From Methanobrevibacter millerae (GTDB lineage Archaea > Methanobacteriota > Methanobacteria > Methanobacteriales > Methanobacteriaceae): a DNA stretch of 64,000 nucleotides. Positions 44,090 through 53,707 of this stretch are shown here, piece by piece. Every line of letters begins with the position of its first letter. Position 1 is the first letter of the stretch. The translations under genes and the position numbers were made by a program. The stretch is from assembly GCF_001477655.1 (NCBI RefSeq), contig NZ_CP011266.1, positions 2,216,001 to 2,280,000 of the forward strand, read 5' to 3'. The notes under the pieces are model-generated. The model was not told where the DNA came from. It ran no database searches and saw nothing but the letters and a program-made list of their open reading frames with translations.

Positions 44090-44884
44090 ATGATAAGCAT
44101 ATCTTCAATAAGATCACACATGTACTGTCCCATGAAACTGTATTTACAAACACATGTAGACACAGAAGAAAACAACAATATACAGTTAAACATTGAATTG
44201 AAAAAAATAAAAATTGATACACAGGATTTAGTGCAAAAAAATATGAGAAAACTGAAAAAAGAAATGAGTATTGCAGAAATTGAAGACACATTATCCGAAA
44301 ACGTAGCCAACTATCTAGAAAGCACATTCATATCCATTCAAAATATGAATTTAGGGCTCACAACAGACCAGATTCTAGAAATAAACAATGAAACATATTT
44401 CAGCATTAAAAATTATGCTCTTAAAGCAAAACAATCAATGGAACTATTAGGAAAAAATGGATATGGAATTGTAGATATGTTTTTTCCCAATTGTATGTAT
44501 TCATACCATTTGAAAGACACGAGATTAGAGGTTTCTGGATTATGTGACAAAATAGAAATTATCGATGGAAAGTATTATCCTATTTCAATTAAGCATTCAA
44601 CACCGCCGATAAAAGGCGTCTGGGACCAGGATGCAATTGACTTGGCTGCAACAGCAATACTGATAGAAGAAGAATTTGAAACTGAGGTTTTTGTAGGATT
44701 TATAGATTATACAAAAATAAATGAAAGAAGACCAGTTGTGATGGACGTAAACCTGAGAAAAGCATTATTTGATATAATTAACGAAGTAAAAGAAATAGAA
44801 TATGACAAAAAAGTGCCAACAGTGAAAATAAATGATAGAAAATGTGGAAATTGTGAATATAAAAATATATGTATAAAAGAATAG
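44090..44884 (+). CDS. cas4: Orphan Cas4-like exonuclease homologue
   Basis: Cas4 family protein of 264 residues: MISISSIRSHMYCPMKLYLQ at the start, a helical insertion, then the nuclease core VSGLCDKIEIIDGKYYPISIKHS and a C-terminal cluster motif CGNCEYKNIC. With the N-terminal cysteine this supplies the four [4Fe-4S] ligands. The core usually ends in E-x-K; here the position reads S-I-K, so the second acidic residue of PD-(D/E)xK seems to be serine. No other cas gene or repeat array is in the window. It may be a stand-alone DNA-processing or defence protein. Confidence 0.82.
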   Translation: MISISSIRSHMYCPMKLYLQTHVDTEENNNIQLNIELKKIKIDTQDLVQKNMRKLKKEMSIAEIEDTLSENVANYLESTFISIQNMNLGLTTDQILEINNETYFSIKNYALKAKQSMELLGKNGYGIVDMFFPNCMYSYHLKDTRLEVSGLCDKIEIIDGKYYPISIKHSTPPIKGVWDQDAIDLAATAILIEEEFETEVFVGFIDYTKINERRPVVMDVNLRKALFDIINEVKEIEYDKKVPTVKINDRKCGNCEYKNICIKE

Positions 44885-44896
44885 GGATTTTCCCTA
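44882..44896 (+). terminator. Hairpin terminator after cas4
   Basis: TAGGGA-TTT-TCCCTA forms a perfect 6-bp stem overlapping the cas4 stop codon and is followed by TTCTTTTT. It also lies at the 3' end of the convergent ABC transporter genes. Confidence 0.7.
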
Positions 44897-44903
44897 ATTC
44901 TTT

Positions 44904-45587
44904 TTAATCATAGAATTTTCCTAGGAAATCTTTCATTCTTTGATTATCTGAAGAAAATACATCTTCAGGAGTTCCTTCTTCAATTATAACTCCATCATCC
45001 ATAAAAATTATTTTATCAGCAACATTACGTGCAAAAGTCATCTCGTGAGTAACGATAACCATAGTCATGTGTTCAGCCGCCAAATCCCTTATTACAACAA
45101 GAATCTCAGAAGTCAATTCAGGATCCAATGCGGAAGTAGGTTCATCGAAAAATAAAATATCCGGATTCATTGCAAGAGCACGAGCAATAGAAACCCTTTG
45201 TTGCTGTCCACCAGACAATTCATGAGGATAAGCATCTTCCTTATCTTCCAAGCCCATTTTTTTGAGCAATTCACGAGCGGATTTTAAAACCTCGGCCTTA
45301 TCTCTTTTTTGAACTTTTAAGGGAGCATTAGTAATGTTTTTTAAAACAGAATGATGTGGGAATAAATTAAAATCTTGAAATACCAGCCCGAAAGCTCCGT
45401 CAAAATTAATGTCACCACTGTCTTCATGGTCTAATTTAGTTATGCAACGAAGTAATGTGGATTTACCTGAACCTGAAGGTCCGATAATACATAATACTTC
45501 ACCCTTTTCAACATTAAGGGAAATATCTTTAAGCACAACATTATCATCGAAACTTTTTTTAAGATTTTTAACTTCTAATAAACTCAT
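44904..45587 (-). CDS. Polar amino acid ABC transporter ATP-binding protein
   Basis: GlnQ-type ATPase of 227 residues. Walker [10 protein letters not shown] (near residue 34), Q-loop [17 protein letters not shown], signature [17 protein letters not shown], Walker [16 protein letters not shown], and the switch histidine in VTHEMTFAR. It is the last gene of a three-gene set (substrate-binding protein, permease, ATPase) on the minus strand. The family imports polar or cationic amino acids; the specific ligand is unknown. Confidence 0.94.
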   Translation of the reverse strand: MSLLEVKNLKKSFDDNVVLKDISLNVEKGEVLCIIGPSGSGKSTLLRCITKLDHEDSGDINFDGAFGLVFQDFNLFPHHSVLKNITNAPLKVQKRDKAEVLKSARELLKKMGLEDKEDAYPHELSGGQQQRVSIARALAMNPDILFFDEPTSALDPELTSEILVVIRDLAAEHMTMVIVTHEMTFARNVADKIIFMDDGVIIEEGTPEDVFSSDNQRMKDFLGKFYD

Positions 45588-45597
45588 AATAATCCCC

Positions 45598-46248
45598 TTA
45601 ATTTAAATAATTATAACGATTTTCAAGACGTCCCATTACAAATGCCACAAGTACATTGAATACATAATAGAATATACCTGCAACCAATAATGCTGCAATT
45701 GATGCATCAGCCGCTGCAATTTGTTTTGCAACAGTGAACATTTCCGGTACTGCAATTACAAATGATAATGATGTATCTTTTACAAGAGTAATTACTTCAT
45801 TTGTTACTGAAGGAAGAATAATCCTAAACACTTGAGGCAGTATGATTGTGAAAAACGTTTGAAATTTACTATAACCTAACACTTGTGCAGCTTCATATTG
45901 GCCTTTAGGAATAGCTTCAATTCCTCCACGATAAATTTCAGCGAAATATGCAGCATAATTTAAGGAAAATGCAATAATTACTGCAATAAAACGATAATCG
46001 GGTGAAAGAGTTGCACCAAATATATAGTAAGGACCAAAGAATACAACAATTAACTGCAACATCAATGGAGTACCCCTCATGATAGAAATATAAACTTTCA
46101 TTAGCCATCTAAGAGGTGCAAAACCACCCATTCTTCCAAATGCAATTAATAATCCTAATGGAAGTGAAAATAATAAAGTAAGTAGGAAAATTAAAATAGA
46201 TGTAACCATACCATCCAATAATAATCCTACCATTGATTCTAACATCAT
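45598..46248 (-). CDS. Polar amino acid ABC transporter permease
   Basis: Membrane subunit of the same importer, 216 residues, with about five helices. The coupling loop that contacts the ATPase is [36 protein letters not shown], spread over residues 103-138 and typical of HisM/GlnP permeases. The N-terminal part [19 protein letters not shown] and the adjacent [16 protein letters not shown] are also family marks. ATG 46248 or 46245 could be used; GAGGT lies upstream. Ten bases separate it from the ATPase gene. Confidence 0.94.
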   Translation of the reverse strand: MMLESMVGLLLDGMVTSILIFLLTLLFSLPLGLLIAFGRMGGFAPLRWLMKVYISIMRGTPLMLQLIVVFFGPYYIFGATLSPDYRFIAVIIAFSLNYAAYFAEIYRGGIEAIPKGQYEAAQVLGYSKFQTFFTIILPQVFRIILPSVTNEVITLVKDTSLSFVIAVPEMFTVAKQIAAADASIAALLVAGIFYYVFNVLVAFVMGRLENRYNYLN

Positions 46249-46273
46249 ATGCTATTATACCTCAAATCAAAAT

Positions 46274-47110
46274 CTATTTTTTAATAAGAGAACCTGGAAC
46301 ACCATAAGATGAATAGTTTTCTGCAATTTTAGAAACAGTACCGTCAGCGTACATTTCATCTAAAGTTTTTTGTACTTGATCTTTTAATGCAGTGTTACCT
46401 AATTTAAATCCAATACCATACTGTTCAGATGAAATACTATCATTCAATATTTTTAATCCAGTATTGTTTCCGTTAGTAACTTGATATTGTGCTACACCAA
46501 TATCCAATGCAACAGCATCACAAGCACCAGATTTTAAATCCATAATACCTGTATTATAATCTGCGACTTCAACTAATTTAGCAAAACTATCTCCAAGAGT
46601 TTTATTATCTCCTTTAAGAGCTGCCAATGCAGATGAATCTTTTTGTGTTTCTACAGTTTTACCTTTCAAATCAGCAAGAGAATTAATGCCAGAATCCTCT
46701 TTTACAACAACTACTTGTTTGTTGTCAATGTAAGCTTGAGACCAAGTATAATCTTTTTCCCTACCATTTATAGTAAATCCATTCCAAATACAATCAATAG
46801 TTCCAGAATTTAATTCAGCATCTTTTGCATCCCAGTCAATCGGTTGTTTTACCAAAGTCCAATTGTTTCTGTTACAGACTTCTTGTGCTAAATCTAAATC
46901 AAAACCTTGATATCCCCCTTTACCATCTGAGAAACCATATGGTGGAAACTCAGAATCAAAACCAACGATAAATGTATTATTATCATTGGTTACTCTAGTG
47001 GAATTATTATTTCCGCCATTTAAAAAGTCAAATATGCCTGCACTTGCAGAGCCCATGACCAAAAAGGCAATAAAAACTAAAGCCAAAATAAAACCTATTT
47101 TTTTATTCAT
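46274..47110 (-). CDS. Amino acid ABC transporter substrate-binding protein
   Basis: Extracellular family 3 solute-binding protein. The 278 residues begin with a signal or anchor (MNKKIGFILALVFIAFLVMG, ending ASA). The mature part has GFDSEFPPYGFSDGKGGYQGFDLDLA near residue 50, ETQKDSSALAALKG near 145 and GIGFKLGNTALKDQVQKTLD near 230. There is no lipobox cysteine, so it is held by the N-terminal helix or released. ATG 47110 is chosen with GGTG upstream. First gene of the operon; the other two components follow. Confidence 0.94.
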   Translation of the reverse strand: MNKKIGFILALVFIAFLVMGSASAGIFDFLNGGNNNSTRVTNDNNTFIVGFDSEFPPYGFSDGKGGYQGFDLDLAQEVCNRNNWTLVKQPIDWDAKDAELNSGTIDCIWNGFTINGREKDYTWSQAYIDNKQVVVVKEDSGINSLADLKGKTVETQKDSSALAALKGDNKTLGDSFAKLVEVADYNTGIMDLKSGACDAVALDIGVAQYQVTNGNNTGLKILNDSISSEQYGIGFKLGNTALKDQVQKTLDEMYADGTVSKIAENYSSYGVPGSLIKK

Positions 47111-47205
47111 TAAAAACACCAATTTATCATTATTAGAATAGAAATATCTTCTAGTCTATACAAATATTATATATTTTAATATATTTAATAGTATAAGATT
47201 GAACC

Positions 47206-47229
47206 TCTCCAGCTTAAAGAATCCGGAGA
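47206..47229. promoter_or_regulatory. Inverted repeat upstream of the ABC transporter operon
   Basis: TCTCCAG and CCGGAGA, one mismatch in 7 bp, separated by ten bases. They lie about 20 bases upstream of a TATA-like AATATATTAAA on the minus strand and about 60 bases past the ehbQ stop. The position fits an activator or operator site for the transporter, or a 3' hairpin of ehb. Confidence 0.3.
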
Positions 47230-47287
47230 ATTCATGCACAAAAATGTTAAATTAATACCAATGAATAAAAAATTATTAAAAAATAGA

Positions 47288-47947
47288 TTAAAACTTAATA
47301 TTTTCACCCAAACGTGAAATATCAAATACAGCAGTGTCTGCGATTGACATGACCGCCATAACACCTGCCTGAATAGGATCCGTCACAATCAAATCAGCAT
47401 ATTGTGTAACACTGCCCGGCATATTTAAACATATTACAGTCAAATTATTTTCTTTTTTAACCTGCTTAACAGATTCGGTGATTTCACCACCCATCAAAGA
47501 ACCAGCAAGAACCAGTGCACTGACACGAGGCAAACGAGAAATAGCTTCAACAGCTTCGGCAATATTTTTTTCTCCAACCAAAGGAATGGTATCTATACTG
47601 ATACGTTCACCACGTATATTATGCCGGTCTGCTTCCGATATAGCACCCATAGCCACTTGAGATACCTGGGCTCCCCCACCAACTATAATAATACGTTTTC
47701 CATAAATATCCAATTGAGAACCATGCAATTCAACAGATTGAACTTCAGAAATCTTTTCCAAATCCTCAATTAAACTGTCAATGTCGCCAACATGTTCAAG
47801 TTCCAAATTAATGGAACCCATGTTATTTTTTTCTATATAAAGATGAGTATAACGGATATTAACACCATAACTACTAATTACAGCAGTAATATCGTCCAAA
47901 ACACCTTTTTTCTCATAAGTTATAATATTTATACTATAATCATTCAT
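47288..47947 (-). CDS. ehbQ: Energy-converting hydrogenase B subunit Q (ACT domain)
   Basis: Last gene of the ehb cluster, 219 residues. The N-terminal ACT domain ([20 protein letters not shown] and an ILELEHV-like NLELEHVGD segment, residues 1-75) suggests amino acid sensing. The rest is a DUF5612-type domain with a Rossmann-like loop ([20 protein letters not shown]) and the [20 protein letters not shown] segment. It is soluble and not an electron carrier, so it may regulate Ehb rather than form part of the pump. Overlaps ehbP by eight bases. Confidence 0.85.
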   Translation of the reverse strand: MNDYSINIITYEKKGVLDDITAVISSYGVNIRYTHLYIEKNNMGSINLELEHVGDIDSLIEDLEKISEVQSVELHGSQLDIYGKRIIIVGGGAQVSQVAMGAISEADRHNIRGERISIDTIPLVGEKNIAEAVEAISRLPRVSALVLAGSLMGGEITESVKQVKKENNLTVICLNMPGSVTQYADLIVTDPIQAGVMAVMSIADTAVFDISRLGENIKF

Positions 47948-48203
47948 TTTGTGGCCTGATTTTGTCTAATTCAGCATGAGATTTTTTCCATAACCGTAAA
48001 AAGTTATCTTCACGACTAACTGGAATCACATCCAAACCCAAATCACGATGTTCACTAATCCATTCTTCATGAAATACCGGAATTTCAACTTTTATTGGTT
48101 CAGAGGTTTTATTTACTACTATAAGATTCCTATAAGGAAAATCCCACTCAACAATATAGCCTCCAAGACTTACCATATGATACGGCCTCATAACAAATTT
48201 CAA
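47940..48203 (-). CDS. ehbP: Energy-converting hydrogenase B subunit P
   Basis: Small soluble protein of the Ehb complex with no known cofactor. The start chosen is TTG 48203 ([20 protein letters not shown]), with GAGGTGA eight bases upstream; ATG 48191 is also possible and gives a shorter form. The sequence contains [12 protein letters not shown] and [18 protein letters not shown]. It overlaps ehbQ and starts 12 bases after ehbO, as in other Methanobacteriales. Confidence 0.8.
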   Translation of the reverse strand: MKFVMRPYHMVSLGGYIVEWDFPYRNLIVVNKTSEPIKVEIPVFHEEWISEHRDLGLDVIPVSREDNFLRLWKKSHAELDKIRPQNE

Positions 48204-48214
48204 AATAATCACCT

Positions 48215-49213
48215 CTATAATAATCCAAGCACAATAGACAATATTCCAAGTAATGTAGCACCAAGTATTGTAGGTAAAAGCTGCCTATTTGTAAACACTG
48301 GAGTGAATGCGGAAAATATTCCCATCATCAATACAAATACCAAAACAACAATTATATTTAGAATTATTGTTGGAGAGAATATTGTTGCCGGAACACCAAT
48401 GAATAATACAGAAAACAATATACCTAAAGTAAACATCAAAAATCCTCTTGTAATAAAGACAACAGAACGATATCTTGATGCATATTCCATATATGGTCCT
48501 TCAATAACATCACATTTTGCCTTAATTATTGAAAATGGATATTCATTCAAAACAATCATATATCCTATGAAAAATACAATAGCTGCAATTCCACCAGATA
48601 CTGTGAATAAGAATGGTCCGTGAGCTTGCTGGTATGCTACGATATCATAAAGAAAAATACTTCTTGCAGCAGTTACCGGAGCAAATAAAGCCAGATATAA
48701 TGGAAATGAACCATATGTAATCATTCTTAATGATCTTTTAGCACTTATATCCTCAATGAATGAGAGCGTAGTATTCGGATGAACTGCACCTTTTACCCTA
48801 TCCGGGAAAGGCATTCTAACTGACATTATTGATTTGGATAAAGAACCCATCAACACATAACAAATTTCTTCAACCTTTAAAAGACCGACAATTGCAACCA
48901 GACTTGCAAGAGCAGGAATTGCAAATGCATAAGGAGTAAGAGCAATTAACATACATAAAACAACAATGAAACATATGATAGGCAATGCCTTATATAATCC
49001 AGGTACGGGTGAAGAAGGCTTTATATTTTCTTTAAACAAGAATTTAATTGGAGCCATTATCCCTGGACTGGTAACTGGAGGCCCTATCCTTTGTTGAATT
49101 CTAGCATGAACGTATTTTCTTTCAATTCCAGGCAATAATGTTGATATTATAAAACAAACGACAACAGTAATGATTACTGCTAGAATTGAATTTGTTAAAG
49201 TAGTTTCAAACAT
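48215..49213 (-). CDS. ehbO: Energy-converting hydrogenase B subunit O (NuoH-like)
   Basis: Membrane subunit homologous to NuoH/EchB that links the hydrogenase module to ion translocation. The 332 residues form about eight helices. The typical segments ERKYVHARIQQRIGPPVTSPG near residue 31 and FPFSIIKAKCDVIEGPYMEYASRYRS (across residues 225-250) carry the conserved Glu and charged loop seen in complex I NuoH. It follows ehbN after four bases. Confidence 0.95.
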   Translation of the reverse strand: MFETTLTNSILAVIITVVVCFIISTLLPGIERKYVHARIQQRIGPPVTSPGIMAPIKFLFKENIKPSSPVPGLYKALPIICFIVVLCMLIALTPYAFAIPALASLVAIVGLLKVEEICYVLMGSLSKSIMSVRMPFPDRVKGAVHPNTTLSFIEDISAKRSLRMITYGSFPLYLALFAPVTAARSIFLYDIVAYQQAHGPFLFTVSGGIAAIVFFIGYMIVLNEYPFSIIKAKCDVIEGPYMEYASRYRSVVFITRGFLMFTLGILFSVLFIGVPATIFSPTIILNIIVVLVFVLMMGIFSAFTPVFTNRQLLPTILGATLLGILSIVLGLL

Positions 49214-49217
49214 GATT

Positions 49218-50345
49218 CTATCTCCTTATAATTTCTATTGCCCTATCAGTACAGGTAAAACAAGGGTCACATTGTACAATACATAACTGTGCATCTGTGA
49301 CATGGTCTCCAATACAGGCATATTGCATTGCTCCAATATTAGCCATTGATGGAGTTCTAATGATAGAGTGTCTTATTCTTCCACTTTCAAGTGCATATGA
49401 ATGATAAAGAGTTCCTCTTGGAACTTCAATATAACTTTCAATAATGTCCGTGTCAAACATTTCCCAATCCCTGTTGACCACTTTTCCATCAGGAATATTT
49501 GCAATGGCTTGACGAATAATTTTAATGGATTCAAATGATTCTAATGCTCTCATCAATAAGTTTGATTTCACATCACCGTCAGGTTGAGTGACAACATTAA
49601 AATCAAAGTCATCATATTCAAACATTGTTGTTCTTAAATCTCTTGCAACACCTGTTGCCCTTAAGGAAGGTCCAGTAACAGCCAATCTAATAGCTTGCTT
49701 TGCAGGAAGAACACCTACACCTGTGACTCTTGAAATTAGAATAGAATCCGCCATGAATCTTTGAGCAAAATCTGTTAAACCTTCTTCCAATTTATCCAAA
49801 TCATCTTTAAGTCTTTGTAATTTGGCTTCATCCAAATCACATCTTGGCCTTACACCACCAATAACAGAACAACCGTATTGAACTCTATTTCCCCCAATCA
49901 TTGCAAGGAGTTCCATTACAATTTCCCTTAAGTAGAATACTCTCATGGAAAATGTTTCATGAGCTACTGTTTCACAACCGTGAGCCAAATAAAGGAAATG
50001 TGAATGCAATCTTTCAAGCTCCCCCATTATAATACGAATATAACGAGCTCTTTCAGGAATTTCAATATCAAGACCGATTTCTGCGGTTCTGCATGAATTC
50101 CATATATGTGAGTTTGAACATATTCCGCAAATTTTTTCAGTCAAAGCGTTGGCCTTCTCCACAGGCAAACCTTCCATAATTCTTTCAATACCTCTATGGT
50201 TAACACCAATTGTTATTTCAGCCTCTTGAACTATTTCATCTTCAACAAAAAGCCTTACTCTATAAGGTTCCAATGCAGCAGGGTGAACTGTACCCATTGG
50301 AATTTCTGTTTCAATAATATTGCTTCTCGGTACTTTTTCCTCCAT
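49218..50345 (-). CDS. ehbN: Energy-converting hydrogenase B large subunit (EhbN)
   Basis: Catalytic [NiFe] large subunit of the Ehb hydrogenase, which uses the ion gradient to reduce ferredoxin with H2 for carbon assimilation. The 375 residues have both nickel CxxC motifs: C73-x2-C76 (KICGIC) and C362-x2-C365 (DPCFTC). [19 protein letters not shown] near 115 is also typical. Only ten residues follow the last cysteine, so a cleavable C-terminal extension seems absent. All four cysteines are intact. Eight bases upstream is ehbM. Confidence 0.96.
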   Translation of the reverse strand: MEEKVPRSNIIETEIPMGTVHPAALEPYRVRLFVEDEIVQEAEITIGVNHRGIERIMEGLPVEKANALTEKICGICSNSHIWNSCRTAEIGLDIEIPERARYIRIIMGELERLHSHFLYLAHGCETVAHETFSMRVFYLREIVMELLAMIGGNRVQYGCSVIGGVRPRCDLDEAKLQRLKDDLDKLEEGLTDFAQRFMADSILISRVTGVGVLPAKQAIRLAVTGPSLRATGVARDLRTTMFEYDDFDFNVVTQPDGDVKSNLLMRALESFESIKIIRQAIANIPDGKVVNRDWEMFDTDIIESYIEVPRGTLYHSYALESGRIRHSIIRTPSMANIGAMQYACIGDHVTDAQLCIVQCDPCFTCTDRAIEIIRR

Positions 50346-50353
50346 TTAATCAC

Positions 50354-50800
50354 CTAATCCGCATCTAATAATGTTGGTAATAATGATACTACCCCAGCCA
50401 AAACATCTTGAGGCCTTACTGCACATCCAGGAACTTTTGCAGCAACAGGTATGATGTTTTCAACCGGCCCTTCAATTTCTTCAGACGGAATATCACCATG
50501 AATATTTTTATATACCCCACCCATCAAAGCACAACTTCCAGCAGCTACAACCAATTTAGGATCAGGAATAGCTTCATAAATTGCTTCAAGAGGTTTTCTA
50601 TTCAGGCTTGTAACAGGTCCTGTTACCACCAATACATCTGCCTCACGAGGATTCCATGTTAAGAAAACCTTATACTGTTCAGCATCAAATCTTGGAGATA
50701 ATATTGAGTTTACAATTTCAATATCGCAACCGTTACAACCGCCAGTATAAACCAGCATTACGTGAATTGCTCTTGCTCTTGAAAAAGATTTAATACTCAT
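50354..50800 (-). CDS. ehbM: Energy-converting hydrogenase B small subunit (EhbM)
   Basis: NuoB/EchC-like small subunit carrying the proximal [4Fe-4S] cluster. The 148 residues have the expected cysteines C22-x2-C25 ([11 protein letters not shown]), C90 ([10 protein letters not shown]) and C126 (VPGCAVRPQ). The [15 protein letters not shown] segment is also typical. It pairs with EhbN. The stop-start junction to ehbL is immediate. Confidence 0.96.
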   Translation of the reverse strand: MSIKSFSRARAIHVMLVYTGGCNGCDIEIVNSILSPRFDAEQYKVFLTWNPREADVLVVTGPVTSLNRKPLEAIYEAIPDPKLVVAAGSCALMGGVYKNIHGDIPSEEIEGPVENIIPVAAKVPGCAVRPQDVLAGVVSLLPTLLDAD

Positions 50801-51292
50801 TTATTCACCGTCCTCTCTATTTTTTAATATAGTTTTGTCTGAAAGATAAGTTGAAATAACTTTAAGTTTATCTTCTGAAATTTTAACTGGCTGTTTGATT
50901 AATTCATCAACATTAACTTCCTGATCTCCAACACAACTTGGATGAATTGTTCCTTTTTGTCCATAAAGTGAAAATACTGGACAAAAATCATGACAGTAAT
51001 AACAAACAATACATTTTTCAAGATTAATTTCAGGTACTTGATCTTTAATCCAATCATCAGTTATTTTAACAGGAGATGTTAGATTTTTCATTTCAATAGC
51101 ATTAGTCGGACAAACATTAGCACAACCAGCACATCCTATGCATGCAGATTCATCAACCCGATCATCCACTTCGACTGACAGAGTGGAGATTTGCTTTCTT
51201 AAATCCATATCGGTTACCCTATCAGCAGCAAAAAAGATTCTTTTAAAGTTAGTAAACGCTCCTTCCAAAGCTACTCTTAGCATACTTTTCAT
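50801..51292 (-). CDS. ehbL: Energy-converting hydrogenase B ferredoxin subunit L
   Basis: Electron-transfer subunit of 163 residues with two [4Fe-4S] motifs: CIGCAGCANVCP near residue 52 and CIVCYYCHDFCP near 95. They connect the small subunit with the polyferredoxin. The remainder is charged and soluble (KLKVISTYLSDKTILKNRED). The next gene upstream is ehbK, with no spacer. Confidence 0.93.
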   Translation of the reverse strand: MKSMLRVALEGAFTNFKRIFFAADRVTDMDLRKQISTLSVEVDDRVDESACIGCAGCANVCPTNAIEMKNLTSPVKITDDWIKDQVPEINLEKCIVCYYCHDFCPVFSLYGQKGTIHPSCVGDQEVNVDELIKQPVKISEDKLKVISTYLSDKTILKNREDGE

Positions 51293-52693
51293 TTAAATAC
51301 CCTCTATTGAATCTTTAAAATTTCTCTCGAAGATAAATGCATTAGCAGGACAACTGTTTTTACATGCTCCACAATATTCACATTTTTCTTCATTAACTAT
51401 AAATTCACCATTAATCTCATCAATTGCATCATATGGACAAACCTTATGGCATAAACCACAATGCATACACAGTTTTTGGTCAATCAAATTGAATCCATCT
51501 GAAATTACCGATTTATACATTGTTGTTTTCGGAATTGCATCGACAGGACAGTGCACAGCACAGTTTTCACACAAGATACATTTTTCCAAGTTTACTGAAA
51601 TTGTGCCCCTGTTCAAGGTTATTGCATCTTCCTGACATACTTCACAGCAGATTCCACAAGAAATACAGTCATCTGAAACACTTCCATCCCACTTAGCCAC
51701 CATATATTGTCTTGCACCAATCAAATCACAAACTTGAACACATTTTCCACAGCTCACACAGAACCCAGAAATTGTTGGAAGCTCCTTGTCTTCAAATTCA
51801 TCATAGACAAACATCTCTTCATCTTCATGCAATGTTTTGATTGGACAGTGACTAATGGCTATTTCATGAGTTGAATCAATATCCTTAGTCGGGTCATACC
51901 TTAAGCAGTTAAGTTCTTTTTTAAGTGAACCGTTCTCACATAAATCTGCACACAATCCACAATTAATACATGAAATAATGTAACCATTTGCCTTTTGATT
52001 AATCTTATTTACAATTAGCTTAAAGTTATCCATGGATATTGCATTGTTTGGACAAGCCTTCATACAATTTAAACAAAGAGTACATGATGCATTATTGATA
52101 ATTTGGAATTTATTCATTGATCCGTTAGGACAGACATCATAACAAATTCTACATTCACTACAAATTCCTTCAGCCCTATCCTGAACTACTTTAATTGCAC
52201 TTGTTGGACAATACTCAGAACATCTTCCACAAAATATACATTTATCAAAGTCAGTCCCCATGTATCCCCTTGATACTTCTTTAACATCATTGGATTTGAA
52301 AGGAAGATTATCATAATTTGGAATCAATACATTCATTGATTTGATAAATGTGATTTGTTTATCTCGGGTAAATTCAGCACCATCAACTCTTGAAGGACAG
52401 ACCTCAGTACAAACTCCACAACGTGAGCATAATCCATAAACAATACCATCTTCTATATGAATATTGTTTGTAGGGCAGTTATACATACATATTCCACAGC
52501 CATTACATTTGGCCCTGTCTATAACATATCCTCCATAACTGTTAATGAAAATAGCATCATTTGGACAATTTTCATAACAAATTCCACAAGTAAGGCAGCT
52601 GAAAGCTTTACCGTTAATTAAACGAATCGCTTTAGTAGGACATTGTTTAATACATTCTCCTTTTCCATCACATGTATTAGTTGATAAAAACAT
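51293..52693 (-). CDS. ehbK: Polyferredoxin EhbK
   Basis: The 466-residue soluble polyferredoxin is built from repeated ferredoxin folds. I count 12 canonical C-x2-C-x2-C-x3-C motifs (for example CLTCGICYENCP, CIFCGRCSEYCP, CMHCGLCHKVCP, CEYCGACKNSCP) plus a first, noncanonical one (CDGKGECIKQC). That implies 12 or 13 [4Fe-4S] clusters in a chain. It probably carries electrons between the Ehb hydrogenase and low-potential acceptors. Cluster count may differ from other species. Confidence 0.93.
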   Translation of the reverse strand: MFLSTNTCDGKGECIKQCPTKAIRLINGKAFSCLTCGICYENCPNDAIFINSYGGYVIDRAKCNGCGICMYNCPTNNIHIEDGIVYGLCSRCGVCTEVCPSRVDGAEFTRDKQITFIKSMNVLIPNYDNLPFKSNDVKEVSRGYMGTDFDKCIFCGRCSEYCPTSAIKVVQDRAEGICSECRICYDVCPNGSMNKFQIINNASCTLCLNCMKACPNNAISMDNFKLIVNKINQKANGYIISCINCGLCADLCENGSLKKELNCLRYDPTKDIDSTHEIAISHCPIKTLHEDEEMFVYDEFEDKELPTISGFCVSCGKCVQVCDLIGARQYMVAKWDGSVSDDCISCGICCEVCQEDAITLNRGTISVNLEKCILCENCAVHCPVDAIPKTTMYKSVISDGFNLIDQKLCMHCGLCHKVCPYDAIDEINGEFIVNEEKCEYCGACKNSCPANAFIFERNFKDSIEGI

Positions 52694-52704
52694 TTAAACC
52701 CTCC

Positions 52705-52956
52705 TTAGCTACTCCTTGCGATTATAAATTTAGACAACAAAATACCTATCAAAGCTGAGGCAAAGCCGGTTGATAATGGGAAATAATCATAAAATGGAAA
52801 TTCCCCCAATTGCCATGCCATGATTAATGCAGCTATTATGATAACCACATAAGAGGACGTCTTAAAAGCAGTGTCACTAATGTTACCTGTTTTAATTTGA
52901 GATCCTATTATCAAGCCCAAAATGAAACCGCAAACGATTGATCCTATAGCAATCAT
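52705..52956 (-). CDS. ehbJ: Energy-converting hydrogenase B subunit J
   Basis: Small membrane protein, 83 residues, with two to three helices (IGSIVCGFILGLIIGSQI and SSYVVIIIAALIMAWQLG). It is assigned from its position between ehbI and the polyferredoxin and from its size. It overlaps ehbI by four bases (ATGA). No cofactor motif; presumed structural. Confidence 0.85.
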   Translation of the reverse strand: MIAIGSIVCGFILGLIIGSQIKTGNISDTAFKTSSYVVIIIAALIMAWQLGEFPFYDYFPLSTGFASALIGILLSKFIIARSS

Positions 52957-53426
52957 TTTTCCACATCCTCTTCAGTTAATTTTTTAAATCCGGCAAATGC
53001 AATAACTATTGCACTTAAACCCACAAATACTTTTAAACCTACAAAAATATTTAGGTAAGGAATAATACCTGCATTTGTATTGTCCGGATAATGGAAAATA
53101 GCTTGAATTGATGCAGGAATAATATTTAAAATATCTGCTCCTACATTATACAGGAAAAATCCTCCTGCAAATAAACCAACCAAACCTAAAATAATAAAGC
53201 CTAATGCTCCAATAGATTCAAATACTTCAATATAAGTATGTGAAAATTCTAAAGGAGAGTTACCTAACCCATAAGTAACAATAGACAATATAACTCCTGC
53301 TGCAATCATAGCTCCACCTTGGAAACCTCCACCAGGAGTTATATGACCTCCCAGAATTGTCATTATACCTAAACAAATCAAAATAATTGAAATTGGTAAA
53401 GATACTAATTTAAGAATTTGACTCAT
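52953..53426 (-). CDS. ehbI: Energy-converting hydrogenase B subunit I (MnhB-like)
   Basis: Membrane protein of 157 residues similar to MnhB/MrpB antiporter subunits, with motif GGHITPGGGFQGGAMIAAGVI near residue 26 that is characteristic of that family. About four helices. It lies in a chain of overlapping genes (four bases with ehbH and ehbJ), which indicates stoichiometric expression of the ion-pumping module. Confidence 0.92.
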   Translation of the reverse strand: MSQILKLVSLPISIILICLGIMTILGGHITPGGGFQGGAMIAAGVILSIVTYGLGNSPLEFSHTYIEVFESIGALGFIILGLVGLFAGGFFLYNVGADILNIIPASIQAIFHYPDNTNAGIIPYLNIFVGLKVFVGLSAIVIAFAGFKKLTEEDVEK

Positions 53427-53707
53427 AGTTTGCCCCCTAATTTTTCTTTACCAATGATAAGTAAGACTACCAGTCCTGCAGTCAGCAATATAATTGATTC
53501 TCCTAATGTATCATAACCTCTGAAATCAAAAATTACTGCAGTTACCATGTTTGGTGCAATTTGAGTTCCTAAAGAATTATAAATATTACTTACACCAGGA
53601 GTAATCATAGTACTTATATGAAATACTGCATCAAATAAAGTAACAGCCAAAATTGCAGTTATGACAGCAGCAAATAAATTTCTAATATTATTAGACAAGA
53701 GTACCAC
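53423..53707 (-). CDS. ehbH: Energy-converting hydrogenase B subunit H
   Basis: Small membrane protein, 94 residues, with two or three helices and the short MrpA-tail-like motif DFRGYDTLGESIILLTAGL, which links it to the antiporter-type subunits. It overlaps ehbI by four bases and ehbG by 17. Confidence 0.88.
   Translation of the reverse strand: MVLLSNNIRNLFAAVITAILAVTLFDAVFHISTMITPGVSNIYNSLGTQIAPNMVTAVIFDFRGYDTLGESIILLTAGLVVLLIIGKEKLGGKL

Noticed and set aside
44090-44884. A CRISPR-Cas locus around cas4
   Set aside because: No repeat-spacer array or other cas gene was seen in the window; flanking genes are a nucleotidyltransferase and an ABC transporter.
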